Positions 49,801 to 60,600 are shown, counted from the first letter of the stretch. The stretch is 64,000 nt of DNA from Anaeromyxobacter oryzae (GCF_023169945.1 NZ_AP025591.1:3964481-4028480), one strand, 5' to 3'. A program made the numbers and translations. The notes: generated by a model not told the origin, from the sequence alone.

Positions 49801-51505
49801 GAAGCCGGGCGAGGGCGGCCAGCTCCCCGGCTCGAAGGTCTATCCCTGGATCGCGAAGGTCCGGCACTCGACGCCGGGCGTGGGCCTCATCTCGCCGCCC
49901 CCGCACCACGACATCTACTCGATCGAGGACCTCGCGCAGCTCATCCACGACCTCAAGAACGCGAACCACCGCGCGCGCATCAGCGTGAAGCTCGTGGCCG
50001 AGGTCGGCGTCGGCACCATCGCCGCCGGGGTCGCCAAGGCCCACGCCGACGTGGTGCTCATCTCCGGCCACGACGGCGGCACGGGCGCCTCGCCGCTCAC
50101 CTCCATCAAGCACGCGGGCATCCCCTGGGAGCTCGGCCTCGCCGAGACGCACCAGGTGCTCGTGATGAACGACCTGCGCTCGCGCATCGTCGTCGAGGTG
50201 GACGGCCAGCTGAAGACCGGCCGCGACGTCGTGATCGGCGCGCTCCTCGGCGCCGAGGAGTTCGGCTTCGCCACCGCGCCGCTCGTCGTGCTCGGCTGCA
50301 TCATGATGCGCGCCTGCCACCTCAACACCTGCCCGGTGGGCGTCGCGACGCAGGACCCGAAGCTCCGCGCCAAGTTCATGGGCGACCCCGCCCATGTCGT
50401 GAACTTCATGCGCTTCATCGCGCAGGAGGTCCGCGAGTACATGGCCGAGCTAGGGTACCGGACCATCGACGAGATGGTGGGCCGGTCCGAGCGGATCGAG
50501 ATGCGCCGGGCCGTCGACCACTGGAAGGCCCGGAACCTCGACTTCAGCCGGATCCTGTTCAAGCCCACGGTGCCGAAGCACTACGGCCGGACCTGCCAGA
50601 TCCCGCAGGACCACGGGATCGACAAGACGCTGGACGCCACGGTGCTGCTCGACCTCGCGAAGCCGGCGCTCGAGCAGAAGAAGCCGGTCCGCGCGACGCT
50701 CCCGATCCGGAACACGAACCGCGTCGTCGGCACGATGACCGGCTCGGAGGTGACGCGGCGTTACGGCCCCGCCGGCCTCCCGGACGACACCATCCAGTTC
50801 CACTTCAGGGGCTCGGCGGGCCAGTCGTTCGGCGCGTTCGTCCCCCGGGGCATGACCCTCGTCCTCGAGGGCGACTCGAACGACTACTGCGGCAAGGGGC
50901 TCTCCGGCGGCCGCATCGTGGTCTTCCCGCCGCGCGAGGCGACGTACGTCCCCGAGGACAACATGATCGTCGGCAACGTGGCGCTGTACGGCGCCACGGG
51001 CGGCCAGGTCTTCATCCGCGGCCTCGCCGGCGAGCGGTTCGCGGTCCGGAACTCCGGCGTGACCGCCGTCGTGGAGGGTGTCGGCGATCACGGGTGCGAG
51101 TACATGACCGGCGGCAAGGTCGTGGTGCTCGGCCCGGCGGGCCGGAACTTCGCGGCGGGCATGTCGGGCGGCATCGCCTACGTGCTCGACGGCGACGGCC
51201 AGTTCGCGACCCGCTGCAACAAGCAGATGGTCGGCCTCTCGAAGCTCGAGGATCCGGCGGAGCTCGCCGACGTCCGCGCCCTCGTGGAGCAGCACGCGAC
51301 GCTCACCGAGAGCACGTACGCGCGCAAGCTGCTCTCCGACTGGAGCGGCACGGCGGCGAAGCTCGTGCGCGTCGTCCCGCACGACTACCGCCGCGTGCTG
51401 GAGGCCCAGGCGCGGATGCGCGAGAAGGGGCTCTCGCCGGAGGAGGCGGAGCTGGCCGCGTTCGAGGAGAACGCGCACGACGAGGCCCGCGTGGGCGGCA
51501 ACTAG
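46895..51505 (+). CDS. gltB: Glutamate synthase large (alpha) subunit
   Basis: A 1536-residue NADPH-type GOGAT large subunit that makes glutamate from glutamine and 2-oxoglutarate. It has an N-terminal class II amidotransferase domain, with Cys22 of DACGFGF becoming the N-terminal nucleophile after removal of a 21-residue propeptide. A central domain (about 480-790) is followed by the FMN-binding synthase domain (about 850-1230, [19 protein letters not shown]). The 3Fe-4S cluster loop is [21 protein letters not shown]. The C-terminal GXGXG beta-helix (about 1290-1480) contains GGRIVVFPP and [12 protein letters not shown]. The ATG at 46895 is preceded by GAAGGTGA. Its partner gltD follows after 82 bases. 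Confidence 0.96.
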   Translation: MSETGYPPRQGLYDPQNEKDACGFGFVVDIKGRATHDIVEQALEVLVNLEHRGAVGAEKNTGDGAGILFQTPHAFLAAEMKKAGVSLPAPGAYAAGMVFLPPNPAGRDACLRAFEEVVRAEGQHVLGWRDVPTDNGALGPTAKASQPVIRQIFVGRGAGIADEAAFERKLYVVRRGVEKKVSRSAIPGRTHFYVPSLSWKTIVYKGMLNAGQLREFYLDLAQPAVVSGLAMVHSRFSTNTFPSWSRAHPYRYISHNGEINTLRGNINWMHARQSMMKSKLFGADLQKILTVVDTEGSDSAMFDNVLEILTLSGRELPHAMMMMVPEPWNRHETMSPTKRAFYEFHSCVMEPWDGPASIAFTDGVRVGAVLDRNGLRPSRYYVTKDDLVVMASEVGVLDIPPERILRKGRLQPGRIFLVDTEEQRIVSDDELKERIAKEQPYAEWVSQYTVRLDELPKPARVIEPDHETVLRRQEVFGYTAEDVKMLITPMASDGTEPIGSMGTDTPLAVLSDKPQPLFGYFKQLFAQVTNPPVDAIREEIIMAVETAVGPEGNLLEPTPESARQLALPTPVVRNEELEKIRALDGGLAAKGLRAVTLPILFKASGGGAALRKALEDVRWKVSESIAEGANIIILSDRGHDADDAPIPSLLAVSAVHHHLIREGTRTRIGLVLESGEPREVHHFALLVGYGASAVNPYLAFETIHDQVKQGLIPGPAYEAEKKYVKAVNKGIVKVISKMGISTIQSYHGAQVFEAIGLNQDFIDEYFTWTATRVGGVGIDVVAKEARLRNERGFPPKRPIYHTSLPAGGQYKYRAGGEHHLFNPETIHKLQFACRTGDYKLFKEYTALVDNQSKDLATLRGLMDLLPGAKPVPVDEVEPVDSIMRRFKTGAMSYGSISKEAHEALAVAMNRIGGKSNTGEGGEDPSRYEPLPNGDSKNSAIKQVASGRFGVTSQYLVNARELQIKMAQGAKPGEGGQLPGSKVYPWIAKVRHSTPGVGLISPPPHHDIYSIEDLAQLIHDLKNANHRARISVKLVAEVGVGTIAAGVAKAHADVVLISGHDGGTGASPLTSIKHAGIPWELGLAETHQVLVMNDLRSRIVVEVDGQLKTGRDVVIGALLGAEEFGFATAPLVVLGCIMMRACHLNTCPVGVATQDPKLRAKFMGDPAHVVNFMRFIAQEVREYMAELGYRTIDEMVGRSERIEMRRAVDHWKARNLDFSRILFKPTVPKHYGRTCQIPQDHGIDKTLDATVLLDLAKPALEQKKPVRATLPIRNTNRVVGTMTGSEVTRRYGPAGLPDDTIQFHFRGSAGQSFGAFVPRGMTLVLEGDSNDYCGKGLSGGRIVVFPPREATYVPEDNMIVGNVALYGATGGQVFIRGLAGERFAVRNSGVTAVVEGVGDHGCEYMTGGKVVVLGPAGRNFAAGMSGGIAYVLDGDGQFATRCNKQMVGLSKLEDPAELADVRALVEQHATLTESTYARKLLSDWSGTAAKLVRVVPHDYRRVLEAQARMREKGLSPEEAELAAFEENAHDEARVGGN

Positions 51506-51511
51506 GACATT

Positions 51512-51576
51512 CTTCGACTCCGCCTGCCCTGAGCGTAGGGCACGCGAAGCGGGCCCGAAGTCGAAGGGCTCAGGGC
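51512..51576. repeat. Nested inverted repeat between gltB and gltD
   Basis: CTTCGACT (51512-51519) pairs with AGTCGAAG (51559-51566). GCCCTGAG (51526-51533) is complementary to CTCAGGGC (51569-51576) and can alternatively pair with AGGGC at 51537-51541. The words CCCTGAGCGTAGGGC and CGAAGTCGAAGGG resemble a widespread dispersed bacterial repeat family. It fills almost the whole 82-base gap and ends 11 bases before the gltD ATG. Confidence 0.7.
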
Positions 51577-51587
51577 AATCGGGAAAT

Positions 51588-53075
51588 ATGGGAAAGCCGA
51601 CCGGATTCATGGAGTACCCGCGGGAGCCGAAGCACGAGCGGTCTCCGCTGGAGCGCATCAAGGACTGGGGCGAGGATCACCCTCCGTACACGGAGGAGAG
51701 CCTCCGCCAGCAGGGCGCCCGCTGCATGGACTGCGGGATCCCGTTCTGCCACACGGGGAAGCTCATCGCCGGCATGGCGTCGGGCTGCCCGGTGAACAAC
51801 CTCATCCCGGAGTGGAACGACCTCGTCTACCGCGGCCAGTGGGAGGAGGCGTACATCCGCCTCGCGAAGACGAACAACTTCCCCGAGTTCACCGGGCGCG
51901 TGTGCCCGGCGCCGTGCGAGGGGAGCTGCACGCTCGGCATCAACGAGCCGCCGGTCACGATCAAGCTCATCGAGCAGGAGATCATCGACCGCGCCTTCGA
52001 GAAGGGGCTCGTGAAGCCGCAGCCGCCCCCGGTGCGCACCGGGAAGCGGGTCGCCATCGTCGGGTCGGGGCCGGCCGGACTCGCGGCGGCGCAGCAGCTC
52101 AACCGCGCGGGACATGCGGTCACCGTGTTCGAGCGGTCCGATCGCATCGGCGGGCTGCTCATGTACGGCATCCCGAACATGAAGCTCGACAAGAAGGTCG
52201 TCGAGCGCCGCGTGAAGCTCATGGCGGACGAGGGCGTCCGGTTCGTCACCGAGACCGAGATCGGCAAGCACGTCCCGGCCGACCGGCTCCCGAAGGACTA
52301 CGACGCGGTCGTCCTCTGCGGCGGGGCCACGCAGGCGCGCGACCTGCCGGTCGAGGGCCGCAGCCTGCAGGGCATCCACCTCGCGATGGAGTTCCTCCAC
52401 GCGAACACGAAGTCGCTCCTCGACTCGAACCACGCGGACGGGACGTACATCTCCGCGAAGGGGAAGCACGTCGTCGTCATCGGCGGCGGCGACACCGGGA
52501 CCGACTGCGTGGGCACCTCGATCCGCCACGGCGCGAAGAGCGTCGTGCAGCTCGAGATCCTGGCCCGCCCGCCGGACGTGCGCGCCGCCGACAACCCGTG
52601 GCCGCAGTGGCCGAAGGTCCTCAAGACCGACTACGGCCAGGAAGAGGCGAAGGCCCTCTTCGGCCAGGACCCGCGCCGCTTCTGCGCGCTGACGAAGCGC
52701 TTCCTCGGGGACGCGAGCGGGCGCGTGAAGGAGCTGCACATCGTCGAGGTCGAGTGGGCGAAGGGCCCCGACGGCCGCTTCGGCCCGAAGGAGATCCCGG
52801 GGACGGACCGGATCATCCCGGCGGACCTCGTGCTCCTCGCGCTGGGCTTCGTCGGCCCCGAGAAGCCCATGGTCCAGCAGCTCGGCGTGAAGCTCGACGA
52901 TCGCGGCAACGTGTGGACCGACGCGACCAAGATGACGAGCGTCCCCGGCATCTTCGCCGCCGGCGACATGTCCCGCGGCCAGTCGCTCGTGGTCTGGGCG
53001 ATCCGCGAGGGCCGGCAGGCGGCCCAGGCGGTCGACCGGTACCTGTCGTACGGCGACACCGTCCTCCCGCCGTAG
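51588..53075 (+). CDS. gltD: Glutamate synthase small (beta) subunit
   Basis: A 495-residue flavoprotein that passes electrons from NAD(P)H to GltB. The N-terminal Fe-S region has [16 protein letters not shown] and [13 protein letters not shown]. It is followed by the FAD motif [37 protein letters not shown] and the NAD(P)H motif [21 protein letters not shown], with the closing [26 protein letters not shown]. The length and motifs are standard. The ribosome-binding site is weak (GGGAAAT); the structured repeat upstream could influence its translation relative to gltB. A strong hairpin follows the stop. Confidence 0.96.
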   Translation: MGKPTGFMEYPREPKHERSPLERIKDWGEDHPPYTEESLRQQGARCMDCGIPFCHTGKLIAGMASGCPVNNLIPEWNDLVYRGQWEEAYIRLAKTNNFPEFTGRVCPAPCEGSCTLGINEPPVTIKLIEQEIIDRAFEKGLVKPQPPPVRTGKRVAIVGSGPAGLAAAQQLNRAGHAVTVFERSDRIGGLLMYGIPNMKLDKKVVERRVKLMADEGVRFVTETEIGKHVPADRLPKDYDAVVLCGGATQARDLPVEGRSLQGIHLAMEFLHANTKSLLDSNHADGTYISAKGKHVVVIGGGDTGTDCVGTSIRHGAKSVVQLEILARPPDVRAADNPWPQWPKVLKTDYGQEEAKALFGQDPRRFCALTKRFLGDASGRVKELHIVEVEWAKGPDGRFGPKEIPGTDRIIPADLVLLALGFVGPEKPMVQQLGVKLDDRGNVWTDATKMTSVPGIFAAGDMSRGQSLVVWAIREGRQAAQAVDRYLSYGDTVLPP

Positions 53076-53100
53076 GGCGCGGCCCGCCGGCTCCGGCGTC

Positions 53101-53135
53101 GAGGGCCGGCGGGGCGCGGTGCGCCGCCGGCCCTC
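53101..53135. terminator. Hairpin between gltD and the MFS transporter gene
   Basis: GAGGGCCGGCGG (53101-53112) pairs perfectly with CCGCCGGCCCTC (53124-53135) around an 11-base loop. It lies between convergent genes and could terminate both. There is no U-tract beyond TCCC. Confidence 0.6.
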
Positions 53136-53152
53136 TCCCGCCCGGCCCCGAG

Positions 53153-54544
53153 CTACGCGTGCACCCGGCGCGGCGGCATGAGGTGCCGCCACCGGTGCTC
53201 GCGGTCGCGCGCCGTCCCCGGCCGCCGCGTCACGATGGGCAGGATCATCGCGACGAGCAGCATGATCGCGATGATGGGCAGCGCGCCGGAGAACGACCCG
53301 GTCACGTCCTTCACCCGGGCGACGAAGATCGGCCCGACGATGCCGCCGACGCCCCACGCGAGCAGGATCCACCCGTAGTTCACGCCCATGTACTTGGTGC
53401 CGAAGTAGTCGGCGGTGAACGACGGCATCGTCCCGAACCCGCCGCCGTAGTCGAGGAGCACGATCGCGAACAGGGTCGCGACGGCGGGCAGCGCGTGCAC
53501 GCCTCCGACCACGAAGAAGATCACGACCTGGGTGCCGTAGATGAGCACGTAGGCGAGGTTCCGGCCGATCCGGTCGGACACCGCGCCCCAGAAGAAGCGC
53601 CCGAGGCCGTTGAACAGCGCGATGAAGCCGTACACCGCGAGCGCCGTCGCCGGCGCTGCGCCGGTGAGCTCGCGCATGATCGGCACGGCGTTGGAGATGA
53701 AGAGGATGCCCGCGGTGACGTTCAGGAACAGCATGGCCCAGAGCGCCCAGAACTGCGGCGTCCGGAGCGCCTCGGACGACGGGTAGTCGCGGGCCGCGGT
53801 GGGCGTGCCGGTCGGGCGCGCGGTGCCGGCCGCGGTGGTCGTGGACGCGGCCGCCGCCGGTACCGCCGGCGCCGAGGCCGGCAGCGGCGCGGCCGCGGCG
53901 GCCGGGTTCCGCACCAGCGAGGCGCAGATCCCGCCGATGATGGCGTAGATGACGCCGGACCAGATGAAGGTGGACATGAGCGTCGAGACCGAGCCCGCGG
54001 AGAGCATCCCCGTCGCGCCGCCCGCGCGCGCGGCGATCACCTGCCCGGCCTCCTTCGACACCGCCGCGAACGCCGGCACGGACTTGAGGACGTTGTTGTA
54101 GATGAACGCGCCGAGGCCGAAGCCCATCACCACCATGCCGCTCCCGAGGCCGCGCTTGTCGGGGAACCACTTGGTCACCGCCGCGACGGGCGTCACGTAC
54201 CCGAGCCCGAGCCCGAGCCCGCCGAGCACGCCGTAGGTCACGTAGATCCAGGGCGCGCCGAGCTTCGCCGTGCCGAGGCCGGCGAGGACGTTGCCGATGC
54301 CCCAGAGCACCACGCCGGTGATCGCCACCGGCCTCGGGCCCCGCCGGTCCTGCCAGCGCCCGCCGATGATCGCGCCGACGCCGAGGAAGAAGATGGCGAG
54401 GGCGAACGCCCAGGTGGTCGTCGAGTTGGACCAGCCGAACGCCGCGATGAGCGGCTGCGTGAACAGGCTCCAGGAGTAGACCGTCCCGAGGCACGCCATC
54501 GCGATGGTCCCGGCCGCCGCGATGGCCCAGCGATTCTTCGTCAT
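53153..54544 (-). CDS. MFS transporter, oxalate/formate antiporter (OFA) family
   Basis: A 463-residue, twelve-helix major facilitator. The start RWAIAAAGTIAMACLGTVYSWSLFTQPL and the loop GRWQDRRGPRPVAITGVVLWGIG are OFA-family marks, as are YGVLGGLGLGLGYVTPVAAVTKWFPDKRGLGSGMVVMGFG and WGAVSDRIGRN. A long Ala/Thr/Pro-rich cytoplasmic loop (about 215-255) joins the two halves. It probably exchanges monocarboxylates or dicarboxylates. It lies last in the formate dehydrogenase operon, so formate is an attractive substrate, but this is an inference. The ATG at 54544 has GGGAGGG upstream, 29 bases after the moaA stop. Confidence 0.88.
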   Translation of the reverse strand: MTKNRWAIAAAGTIAMACLGTVYSWSLFTQPLIAAFGWSNSTTTWAFALAIFFLGVGAIIGGRWQDRRGPRPVAITGVVLWGIGNVLAGLGTAKLGAPWIYVTYGVLGGLGLGLGYVTPVAAVTKWFPDKRGLGSGMVVMGFGLGAFIYNNVLKSVPAFAAVSKEAGQVIAARAGGATGMLSAGSVSTLMSTFIWSGVIYAIIGGICASLVRNPAAAAAPLPASAPAVPAAAASTTTAAGTARPTGTPTAARDYPSSEALRTPQFWALWAMLFLNVTAGILFISNAVPIMRELTGAAPATALAVYGFIALFNGLGRFFWGAVSDRIGRNLAYVLIYGTQVVIFFVVGGVHALPAVATLFAIVLLDYGGGFGTMPSFTADYFGTKYMGVNYGWILLAWGVGGIVGPIFVARVKDVTGSFSGALPIIAIMLLVAMILPIVTRRPGTARDREHRWRHLMPPRRVHA

Positions 54545-54573
54545 GACACCCTCCCCTCGGGCGGAGGGAGCCG

Positions 54574-55593
54574 CTACCCTCCGATGCCGCGCATCGGCAG
54601 CAGTACCAGCCTCGCCCCCGCCTCGTCCATGTGATGCCGCGGCGCCTTCGCCGCGAGCGCACCTCGCACCGACGCCGCGATCTCGGCGTCGTCCGCCCCC
54701 GCGCGCAGCAGGTCCCGCAGGTTCACGCGGTCCTGCCCTCCCAGGCAGGCCTGGAACCCACCATCGGCGGCGACGCGCGCGCGGTTGCAGTCCTCGCAGA
54801 AGTTCTCCGTCATCGCGCCGATGAACCCGACGAGCCCCTCGCGGCCGTCGCCGTCGCGGGCGCGCATGTGCCGCGCCGGTCCCCAGCCTCGCCACGGATC
54901 CGGGGAGAGCGCGAACCCCTCGGCCTCGAGCCGCCGCCGCACCTCCGCGAGCGGGACGGGCGTCCCCCCGCCGAACGGCATCTGCTCGATGAACCGCGGG
55001 AGCGCTCCTCGATCCCAGGCGTATCGCACGAGCGCGCCGAGCTCGTCCTCGTTCACGCCGCGCATGACCACCGTGTTGAGCTTGAGCGAGCGGAAGCGGC
55101 CGGCCGCCGCGTCGATCCCGGCGAGGATGCGCTCGAGCCGCGCGGCCTTCCCGGAGACGCCGTGAAGCCGGTCCGGCACGAGCGTGTCGAGCGAGACGTT
55201 GAGCGCGCCGAGGCCGGCGCGCGCCAGCGGGGCGACGAGCTCGTCGAGCCGGTGGCCGTTCGTGGTGATCGCGACGTCCTCGATCCCGGGCGTGGCGGCG
55301 GCGTCGGCCACGATCTCGACCACGTCCTTGCGGAGGGTGGGTTCACCGCCGGTGAGCCGGATGCGGCGGACTCCGAGCCCCGCGAACAGCCGGACGAGGT
55401 GGGCGAGCTCCGCGCGCGAGAGCAGGCCGTCGGGGGCCTCGTGCTCCGCAGGGGAGCAGTACGTGCACCGGAAGTTGCACCGGTCCGTGAGGGAGATGCG
55501 GAGGTAGCGGATGAGGCGACCCTGGGCGTCGGCCAGGGTCGCCGCCGGCGTCGAGCGGCTGGCCGGCGCCGCGAGCTCACGGAGCGGCTCCAT
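54574..55593 (-). CDS. moaA: GTP 3',8-cyclase MoaA (molybdenum cofactor biosynthesis)
   Basis: Radical-SAM enzyme for the first step of molybdopterin synthesis. The 339-residue product has the radical-SAM cluster CNFRCTYCSP (about 38-48), GGEPTLRKDVVEIV, NVSLDTLVPDRLHGVSG and TVVMRGVNEDEL. The C-terminal 4Fe-4S motif is ENFCEDCNRARV...GFQACL, and the C-terminus is the functional Gly-Gly (MRGIGG). The ATG at 55593 overlaps the nrfD-like gene by 17 bases. Its presence inside the formate dehydrogenase operon supplies the cofactor needed by the catalytic subunit. Confidence 0.95.
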   Translation of the reverse strand: MEPLRELAAPASRSTPAATLADAQGRLIRYLRISLTDRCNFRCTYCSPAEHEAPDGLLSRAELAHLVRLFAGLGVRRIRLTGGEPTLRKDVVEIVADAAATPGIEDVAITTNGHRLDELVAPLARAGLGALNVSLDTLVPDRLHGVSGKAARLERILAGIDAAAGRFRSLKLNTVVMRGVNEDELGALVRYAWDRGALPRFIEQMPFGGGTPVPLAEVRRRLEAEGFALSPDPWRGWGPARHMRARDGDGREGLVGFIGAMTENFCEDCNRARVAADGGFQACLGGQDRVNLRDLLRAGADDAEIAASVRGALAAKAPRHHMDEAGARLVLLPMRGIGG

Positions 55594-56755
55594 GCTGGGA
55601 GGCCTCCTTCCCGGTCGCGTCGATGCCGGGGAGGGCGGGCATCGAGGGGGCGGCCTCCTCCTTCGTAGCGAGCTCGGCCGCGCCGCGCCCGGCGCGCTGC
55701 ATCTCGAACGTCGCGTGGGGATCCCGCGCGGAGGCACGCCCCGCGGCGACGACCCCGAAGCGGATCGCGATGGTGCCGGCGAGCGCGAGGGCGCCCGACG
55801 CGGTGCGGCGCAGGCCGCCCCCCCGCCGTCCCGGCAGGAGGTCGAGGATCGCGGACCCGGCGAGCAGCAGGCGCGCCGCCGTGAGGAGCGCGCCGCCGCG
55901 GCCGGTGCGGAGGGCGCGCTCGACGCGCGGCACGACCCGCGCCTCGTGGTGGAGCGCGTTCGAGAGCGCCAGCTCGGCGCCCTTCGCGACGAGCCCGAAC
56001 CGGTGCGCCATCTCCCCGCCCGCGCCGGGCGTCCGCCAGAGGTCCATCAACGCGCCGGCGCTGACCGCGCCGGAGAACGCGAACAGCACCGGGAGCGTGT
56101 TCCGGGTCTGCTGCCAGATCGGGACGGCGGTGTTCGCGATGAGGACGCCGGTGTACCCGACGAGCGGCAGCCCGAGAGCGGCCGCGCCGTAGCTCGCCGG
56201 CCCGGCGAGCGGCGCGAGCGCCCGCGCGCCGGGCACGTTCCCGGGGAGCGCCGCGAGGCCCGCGCAGGCCCCGAACCCCGACAGGATCCAGCTCCCCATG
56301 CTCATGGGCGAGGTCGGGCGGAACACGCGCAGCATCGCGAAGAACCGCGCCGGGCGCCCGAGGTCCTTGATGAGCAGCGCCGCGCTCGCGGCGGCGCCGC
56401 CCGCCGCGACGAGCCGGCAACGCCGGACGAGCGTCGACGTCCCGCGCCCACCCGCGAGCGTGGCGGCGGCGCCGAGAACGGCGGAGGCGCCGGCGAGGCC
56501 GCCCACGAACATGTAGGCCGGGATCTCCCAGCGCCAGACCGGCTCCTTGAGGACCGGGAGGCCGTAGTACGACGGCCCCTCCGGCTCCTCGACTGCCTGC
56601 GGCGCCGGCGTGACGCGCTCCGCCTCCTGCTCCTCGTGCGGCATGCGATCCGGATGCCTCACGCGCTGCTGCGCGGCCTCGCCCGCCAGCGCCCCGACGT
56701 GGGGATCGATGTCCCGGCCGTCCCGGCTCGTCATCGCCTCGCGGAGCGGATCCAT
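55577..56755 (-). CDS. nrfD: NrfD/PsrC-family membrane subunit of the formate dehydrogenase
   Basis: A 392-residue membrane protein with a charged N-terminal extension (1-62) and about eight helices. Marks include KEPVWRWEIPAYMFVGGLAGASAVLGAAATLAGG, LLIKDLGRPARFFAMLRVFRPTSPMSMGSWILSGFG, GLPLVGYTGVLIANTAVPIWQQTRNTLPVLF and GAEL..SNALHHEARV. This is the NrfD/PsrC type that exchanges electrons with the quinone pool. The ATG overlaps the fdhB stop (TGATG). The C-terminal tail is Ala-rich and extends into moaA. It replaces the cytochrome b gamma subunit of E. coli FDH-N. Confidence 0.9.
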   Translation of the reverse strand: MDPLREAMTSRDGRDIDPHVGALAGEAAQQRVRHPDRMPHEEQEAERVTPAPQAVEEPEGPSYYGLPVLKEPVWRWEIPAYMFVGGLAGASAVLGAAATLAGGRGTSTLVRRCRLVAAGGAAASAALLIKDLGRPARFFAMLRVFRPTSPMSMGSWILSGFGACAGLAALPGNVPGARALAPLAGPASYGAAALGLPLVGYTGVLIANTAVPIWQQTRNTLPVLFAFSGAVSAGALMDLWRTPGAGGEMAHRFGLVAKGAELALSNALHHEARVVPRVERALRTGRGGALLTAARLLLAGSAILDLLPGRRGGGLRRTASGALALAGTIAIRFGVVAAGRASARDPHATFEMQRAGRGAAELATKEEAAPSMPALPGIDATGKEASQHGAAP

Positions 56756-57684
56756 CACACCCTCCTCGCCGAGAAGACGGCGCCGACCGCGAGCGCCGCG
56801 AGCGACAGGACGCCGGCCGCCATCGACTTCCAGCTCCGGACGATCTTCGCGGTGGGCACCACCGGATCGGGCGGCAGGTTGTAGACCTCGGGTCGATCGC
56901 AGAGCAGGAAGAACGCGTGCAACCCCTCGGTGCCGGGCTGGCTCTCCGCGTCCGCGCCGTACAGGTACGCCTGGTCCACGCCGCGCGTCCGGAGCTGCTC
57001 GACCCGCTTCGCGGCGCGCTCGCGCAGCGCGTCGAGCGGCCCGAACTGGATCGACGCCGTGGGGCACGCCTTCGCGCACGCGGGCACGAGATCGCCCTTG
57101 AGGCGGTCGTAGCAGAGCGTGCACTTCCACGCGCGCCCGTCGTCGAGGCGCCGCTCGACGACGCCGAACGGGCACGCCGACACGCAGTAGCCGCACCCGT
57201 TGCAGACGTCCGGCTGCACGTAGACCGAGCCGAACTCGGTGCGGATGATCGCCCCGGTGGGGCACGCCTCGAGGCAGCCCGCGCGCTCGCAGTGCTTGCA
57301 GACGTCCGAGAGGAGCAGCCAGGAGAACTTCGAGAGCGCCTGCTGGGTCGGCCCGAGCGGCACCGGCGTCTGGATCTGGGTCGGCGCGATGTCGTGGAGC
57401 AGCGTGGTCGGGCCGGCCTGGCCGAGCGGCGCCAGCTCCGCGAAGGCGCGGTGGCCGGCCTCCACGCCGTCGCGCGGGCTGCCCTGGCCAGGCAGCTCCG
57501 CCGGGCGCTCCACGAAGGCCACGTGCCTCCAGGTCGAGGCGCCGAGGTGGCCGGTGTTGTCGTAGCTCATCCCGAGGAAGTCGAAGCCGTCGTCCGGGAG
57601 CTGGTTCCACTGCTTGCACGCGACCTCGCAGGCCTTGCAGCCGATGCAGAGCGTCGTGTCGGTGAAGAAGCCCATCTCCTGCAT
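56755..57684 (-). CDS. fdhB: Formate dehydrogenase iron-sulfur (beta) subunit
   Basis: A 309-residue ferredoxin-like electron-transfer subunit with four 4Fe-4S motifs: CIGCKACEVACKQWN, CKHCERAGCLEACPTGAI, CNGCGYCVSACPFGV and CTLCYDRLKGDLVPACAKACP. The order is typical of FdhB/FdnH. A C-terminal transmembrane helix (about 288-305, MAAGVLSLAALAVGAVF) anchors it, as in FDH-N. The ATG at 57684 has a good GAGGTGA upstream and lies 4 bases after the fdhA stop. It links the catalytic subunit to the NrfD-like protein. Confidence 0.94.
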   Translation of the reverse strand: MQEMGFFTDTTLCIGCKACEVACKQWNQLPDDGFDFLGMSYDNTGHLGASTWRHVAFVERPAELPGQGSPRDGVEAGHRAFAELAPLGQAGPTTLLHDIAPTQIQTPVPLGPTQQALSKFSWLLLSDVCKHCERAGCLEACPTGAIIRTEFGSVYVQPDVCNGCGYCVSACPFGVVERRLDDGRAWKCTLCYDRLKGDLVPACAKACPTASIQFGPLDALRERAAKRVEQLRTRGVDQAYLYGADAESQPGTEGLHAFFLLCDRPEVYNLPPDPVVPTAKIVRSWKSMAAGVLSLAALAVGAVFSARRV

Positions 57685-57688
57685 CGCG

Positions 57689-60600
57689 TCACCTCTTCGG
57701 CTCGACGGGCGGGTTGCGCTTCACGGCGTGCAGGCCGGGGAGGTCGCGCGGCGGGAGCACCTGCGGCTCGGGCCGGCGGAGCTCCTCGCCGTCGGTCGCC
57801 GACCTCCGCCCCTGCGAGTGGCGGCCGGCGCGGATCGTGCCGGTGAGCGCCTTGTCCTCCTGGATCGAGACGTTCGGGTCGGCGACGAACTCGATGAGCT
57901 CGTTGGCCGGATCGCCGCGAACGCGACCGACGTAGCTCCAGTGGTAGGGCAGCCCGATGGTGTGGACGGTCCGGCCCCTCACGCGCAGCGGCCGGAGCCG
58001 GGCGGTCACGAGGACGCGGCACTCGATCTCCCCCCGCGCCGTGGTGATCGTCGCCCAGCCGCCGTTCCGCAGCCCCTTCTCGGCGGCGAGCTCGCGCGAC
58101 ACCTCGCAGAACATCGAGGGCTGCAGCTCGCAGAGCCACGTGAGCCACCGGCTCATGCCGCCCGCGGTGTGGTGCTCGGTGAGCCGGTAGGTGGTGAGGA
58201 TGTACGGGAAGCGCGGGTCGCCGTACGCGGCGTGGTACGGATTCTCCCGCCGGTGCCACTCCATCCGCGCGGGGTTGCACTGCTGCGGATAGAGCGGGTT
58301 CTCGACGACCGACTCCTGCGGCTCGTAGTGCGTGGGGAACGGCCCGTCGAGCAGGCCGGAGGGCGCGAACAGCCAGCCCTTCCCGTCCGCCTGCATGATG
58401 AAGGGATCGATGCCGGAGATCGCCGCGATGCCCTCGGTGTCCGGGGCGGGCCGGTACGAGGGCGCCCGGTCCTTGATGAAGTCCGGCACGTCGTAGCCGG
58501 TCCAGAGCCGCTTCTCCTCGTCCCACCAGACGTAGCGCTTCCGCTCCGACCAGGGACGCCCCTCCGGATCCGCGGAGGCGCGGTTGTAGAGGATCCGCCG
58601 GTTGGACGGCCACGCCCATCCCCACTCGGGCGCGACCCAGTGCTGCTCGGACTGCGGCTTGCGCCGCGCCGGCTGGTTCACGCCGTCCTTGAAGCATCCG
58701 GAGTAGATCCAGCAGCCGCACGCCGTGGACCCGTCGGCCTTCAGCTCCGTGAACCCGGCCACCGGCTTGCCGTCGGCGACGGTGTAGCCGTTCACCTCCT
58801 TCAGCACCGCCTCGGCGCTCGGCTCCGCGGTCCGCCCGTGGGTCGGGTAGTCCCAGGTGAGCGCCTGGATCGCGCGGTCCTTCTCGTCGCGCGAGGCGGC
58901 GTACAGCTCCTTGAGGCGTCTCCCGAGGTGGAAGACGAAGTGCAGCTCGCTGCGGCAGTCCCCCGACGGCTCGATGGCCCTGTGGTGCCACTGCAGCATC
59001 CGCTGGGTGTTGGTGAACGAGCCGTCCTTCTCCGTGTGCGTCGCGGCAGGGAAGAAGAAGACCTCGGTCCGGATGTCCTCGGTCCGCACCTCGCCGCGCG
59101 CGATCTCGGGTGCCGTACGCCAGAACTCCGCGGTCTCGATGAGCGTGAAGTCCCGCACGACGAGCCAGTCGAGCTTGCGGAGCCCCTCGCGGTGGAGCGC
59201 CCCGTTCATCGAGCCGACGGTGGGGTTCTCGCCCATCACGAAGTAGCCCTTCACCTTCCCGTCCGCCATCTCGGAGACGGTCGTCATGTGCGAGTGGTTC
59301 CCGGACAGGCGCGGGAGCGTGTCGAAGAGCCAGTCGTTCTCCGCGGTGGCCGCCGTGCCGAACCACGCCTTGCAGAGCGAGACGGCGTACTTGCGGAACT
59401 CGCTCCACCAGCCGGTGCCCGACGCGTTGTTGTTCACGTACTGGTCGAGGCCGCGATCGGGCAGCACCGCGTGCGGCATCGGCAGGTAGCCCGGGAGCAG
59501 GTCGAAGAGCGTCGGGATGTCGGTCGACCCCTGGATCGATGCGTGGCCGCGGAGCGCCATGATCCCGCCCCCGGGCCGCCCCATGTTGCCGAGGAGCAGC
59601 TGGAGGATCGCCGCCGTCCGGATGTACTGCACGCCGACGGTGTGCTGCGTCCACCCGACGGCGTAGCAGAACGCGCCGGTCCGGTCCCGGCCGGAGTTCC
59701 GGGCGAGCGTCTCGGCGACCTGCAGGAACACGGCCTTCGGGATCCCGCAGGTCTCCTCCACCATCTCGGGCGTGTACCGGGCGAAGTGCTTCCTGAGGAG
59801 CTGGAACACGCACCGCGGGTGCTGGAGCATCGGATCGGTCTTCCGCTGCAGCATCTTCGTGCCGCGCAGGTCGTGCCGGCCGGCGCCCTTCTCGCCGTAC
59901 ACCTCCTTGTGCCCGGCGGCCGGGACGACGCCGTCGATGCCCTCGTATTTCCACGTGTCCCAGGAGTACTTGTTCGTCTTCGCGTCGAAGCCGCTGAAGA
60001 AGCCCTCCAGCTCCTCGGTGTCCTTGAAGCCCTCGTCGATGATCGTCGACGCGTTCGTGTAGTTCTCGACGTACTCCTTGAACCAGAGGTCGTGCTCGAG
60101 GACGTGCCGGACGATCCCGCCCAGGAACGCGATGTCCGAGCCGGGGCGGATGGGCACGTGCAGGTCGGCGACCGCGCTCGTGCGCGTGAACCGCGGGTCC
60201 ACGTGGATGATCGTGGCGCCGCGGTTCTTCGCCTCCATCACCCAGCGGAACGCCACCGGGTGGCACTCGGCCATGTTCGAGCCCTGGACGACGATCCAGT
60301 CCGAATTCTGCAGGTCCGCCGGGAACGTCGTGGCGCCGCCGCGGCCGAAGGAGATCCCCAGACCGGGGACCGTGGAGCTGTGTCAAATCCTGGCCTGGTT
60401 CTCCACCTGCACGACGCCGAGCGCGCTGAACAGCTTCTTGATGAGGTAGTTCTCCTCGTTGTCGAGGGTCGCGCCGCCGAGGTGCGCGATGCCGAGCGTG
60501 CGGCGAACGAGGGCGCCCTCGTGCTCCGCGCCCGGCTCCTCGATCCGCTCCTGCCAGGTCTCCTCCCGCGTCTTCTTGACCCGCTGCGCCACCATCTCCA

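Noticed and set aside
46193..50395. 1400-codon minus-strand open frame opposite gltB
   Set aside because: Its translation is low-complexity (Val/Arg/Leu/Asp/His rich) with no motif, while the plus strand carries a complete glutamate synthase. It is a mirror frame.
60383..60385. Nonsense mutation making fdhA a pseudogene
   Set aside because: The UGA sits exactly at the conserved active-site position, has a SECIS-like hairpin with the GGUCU loop downstream, and both flanks are intact. Selenocysteine is the better explanation.
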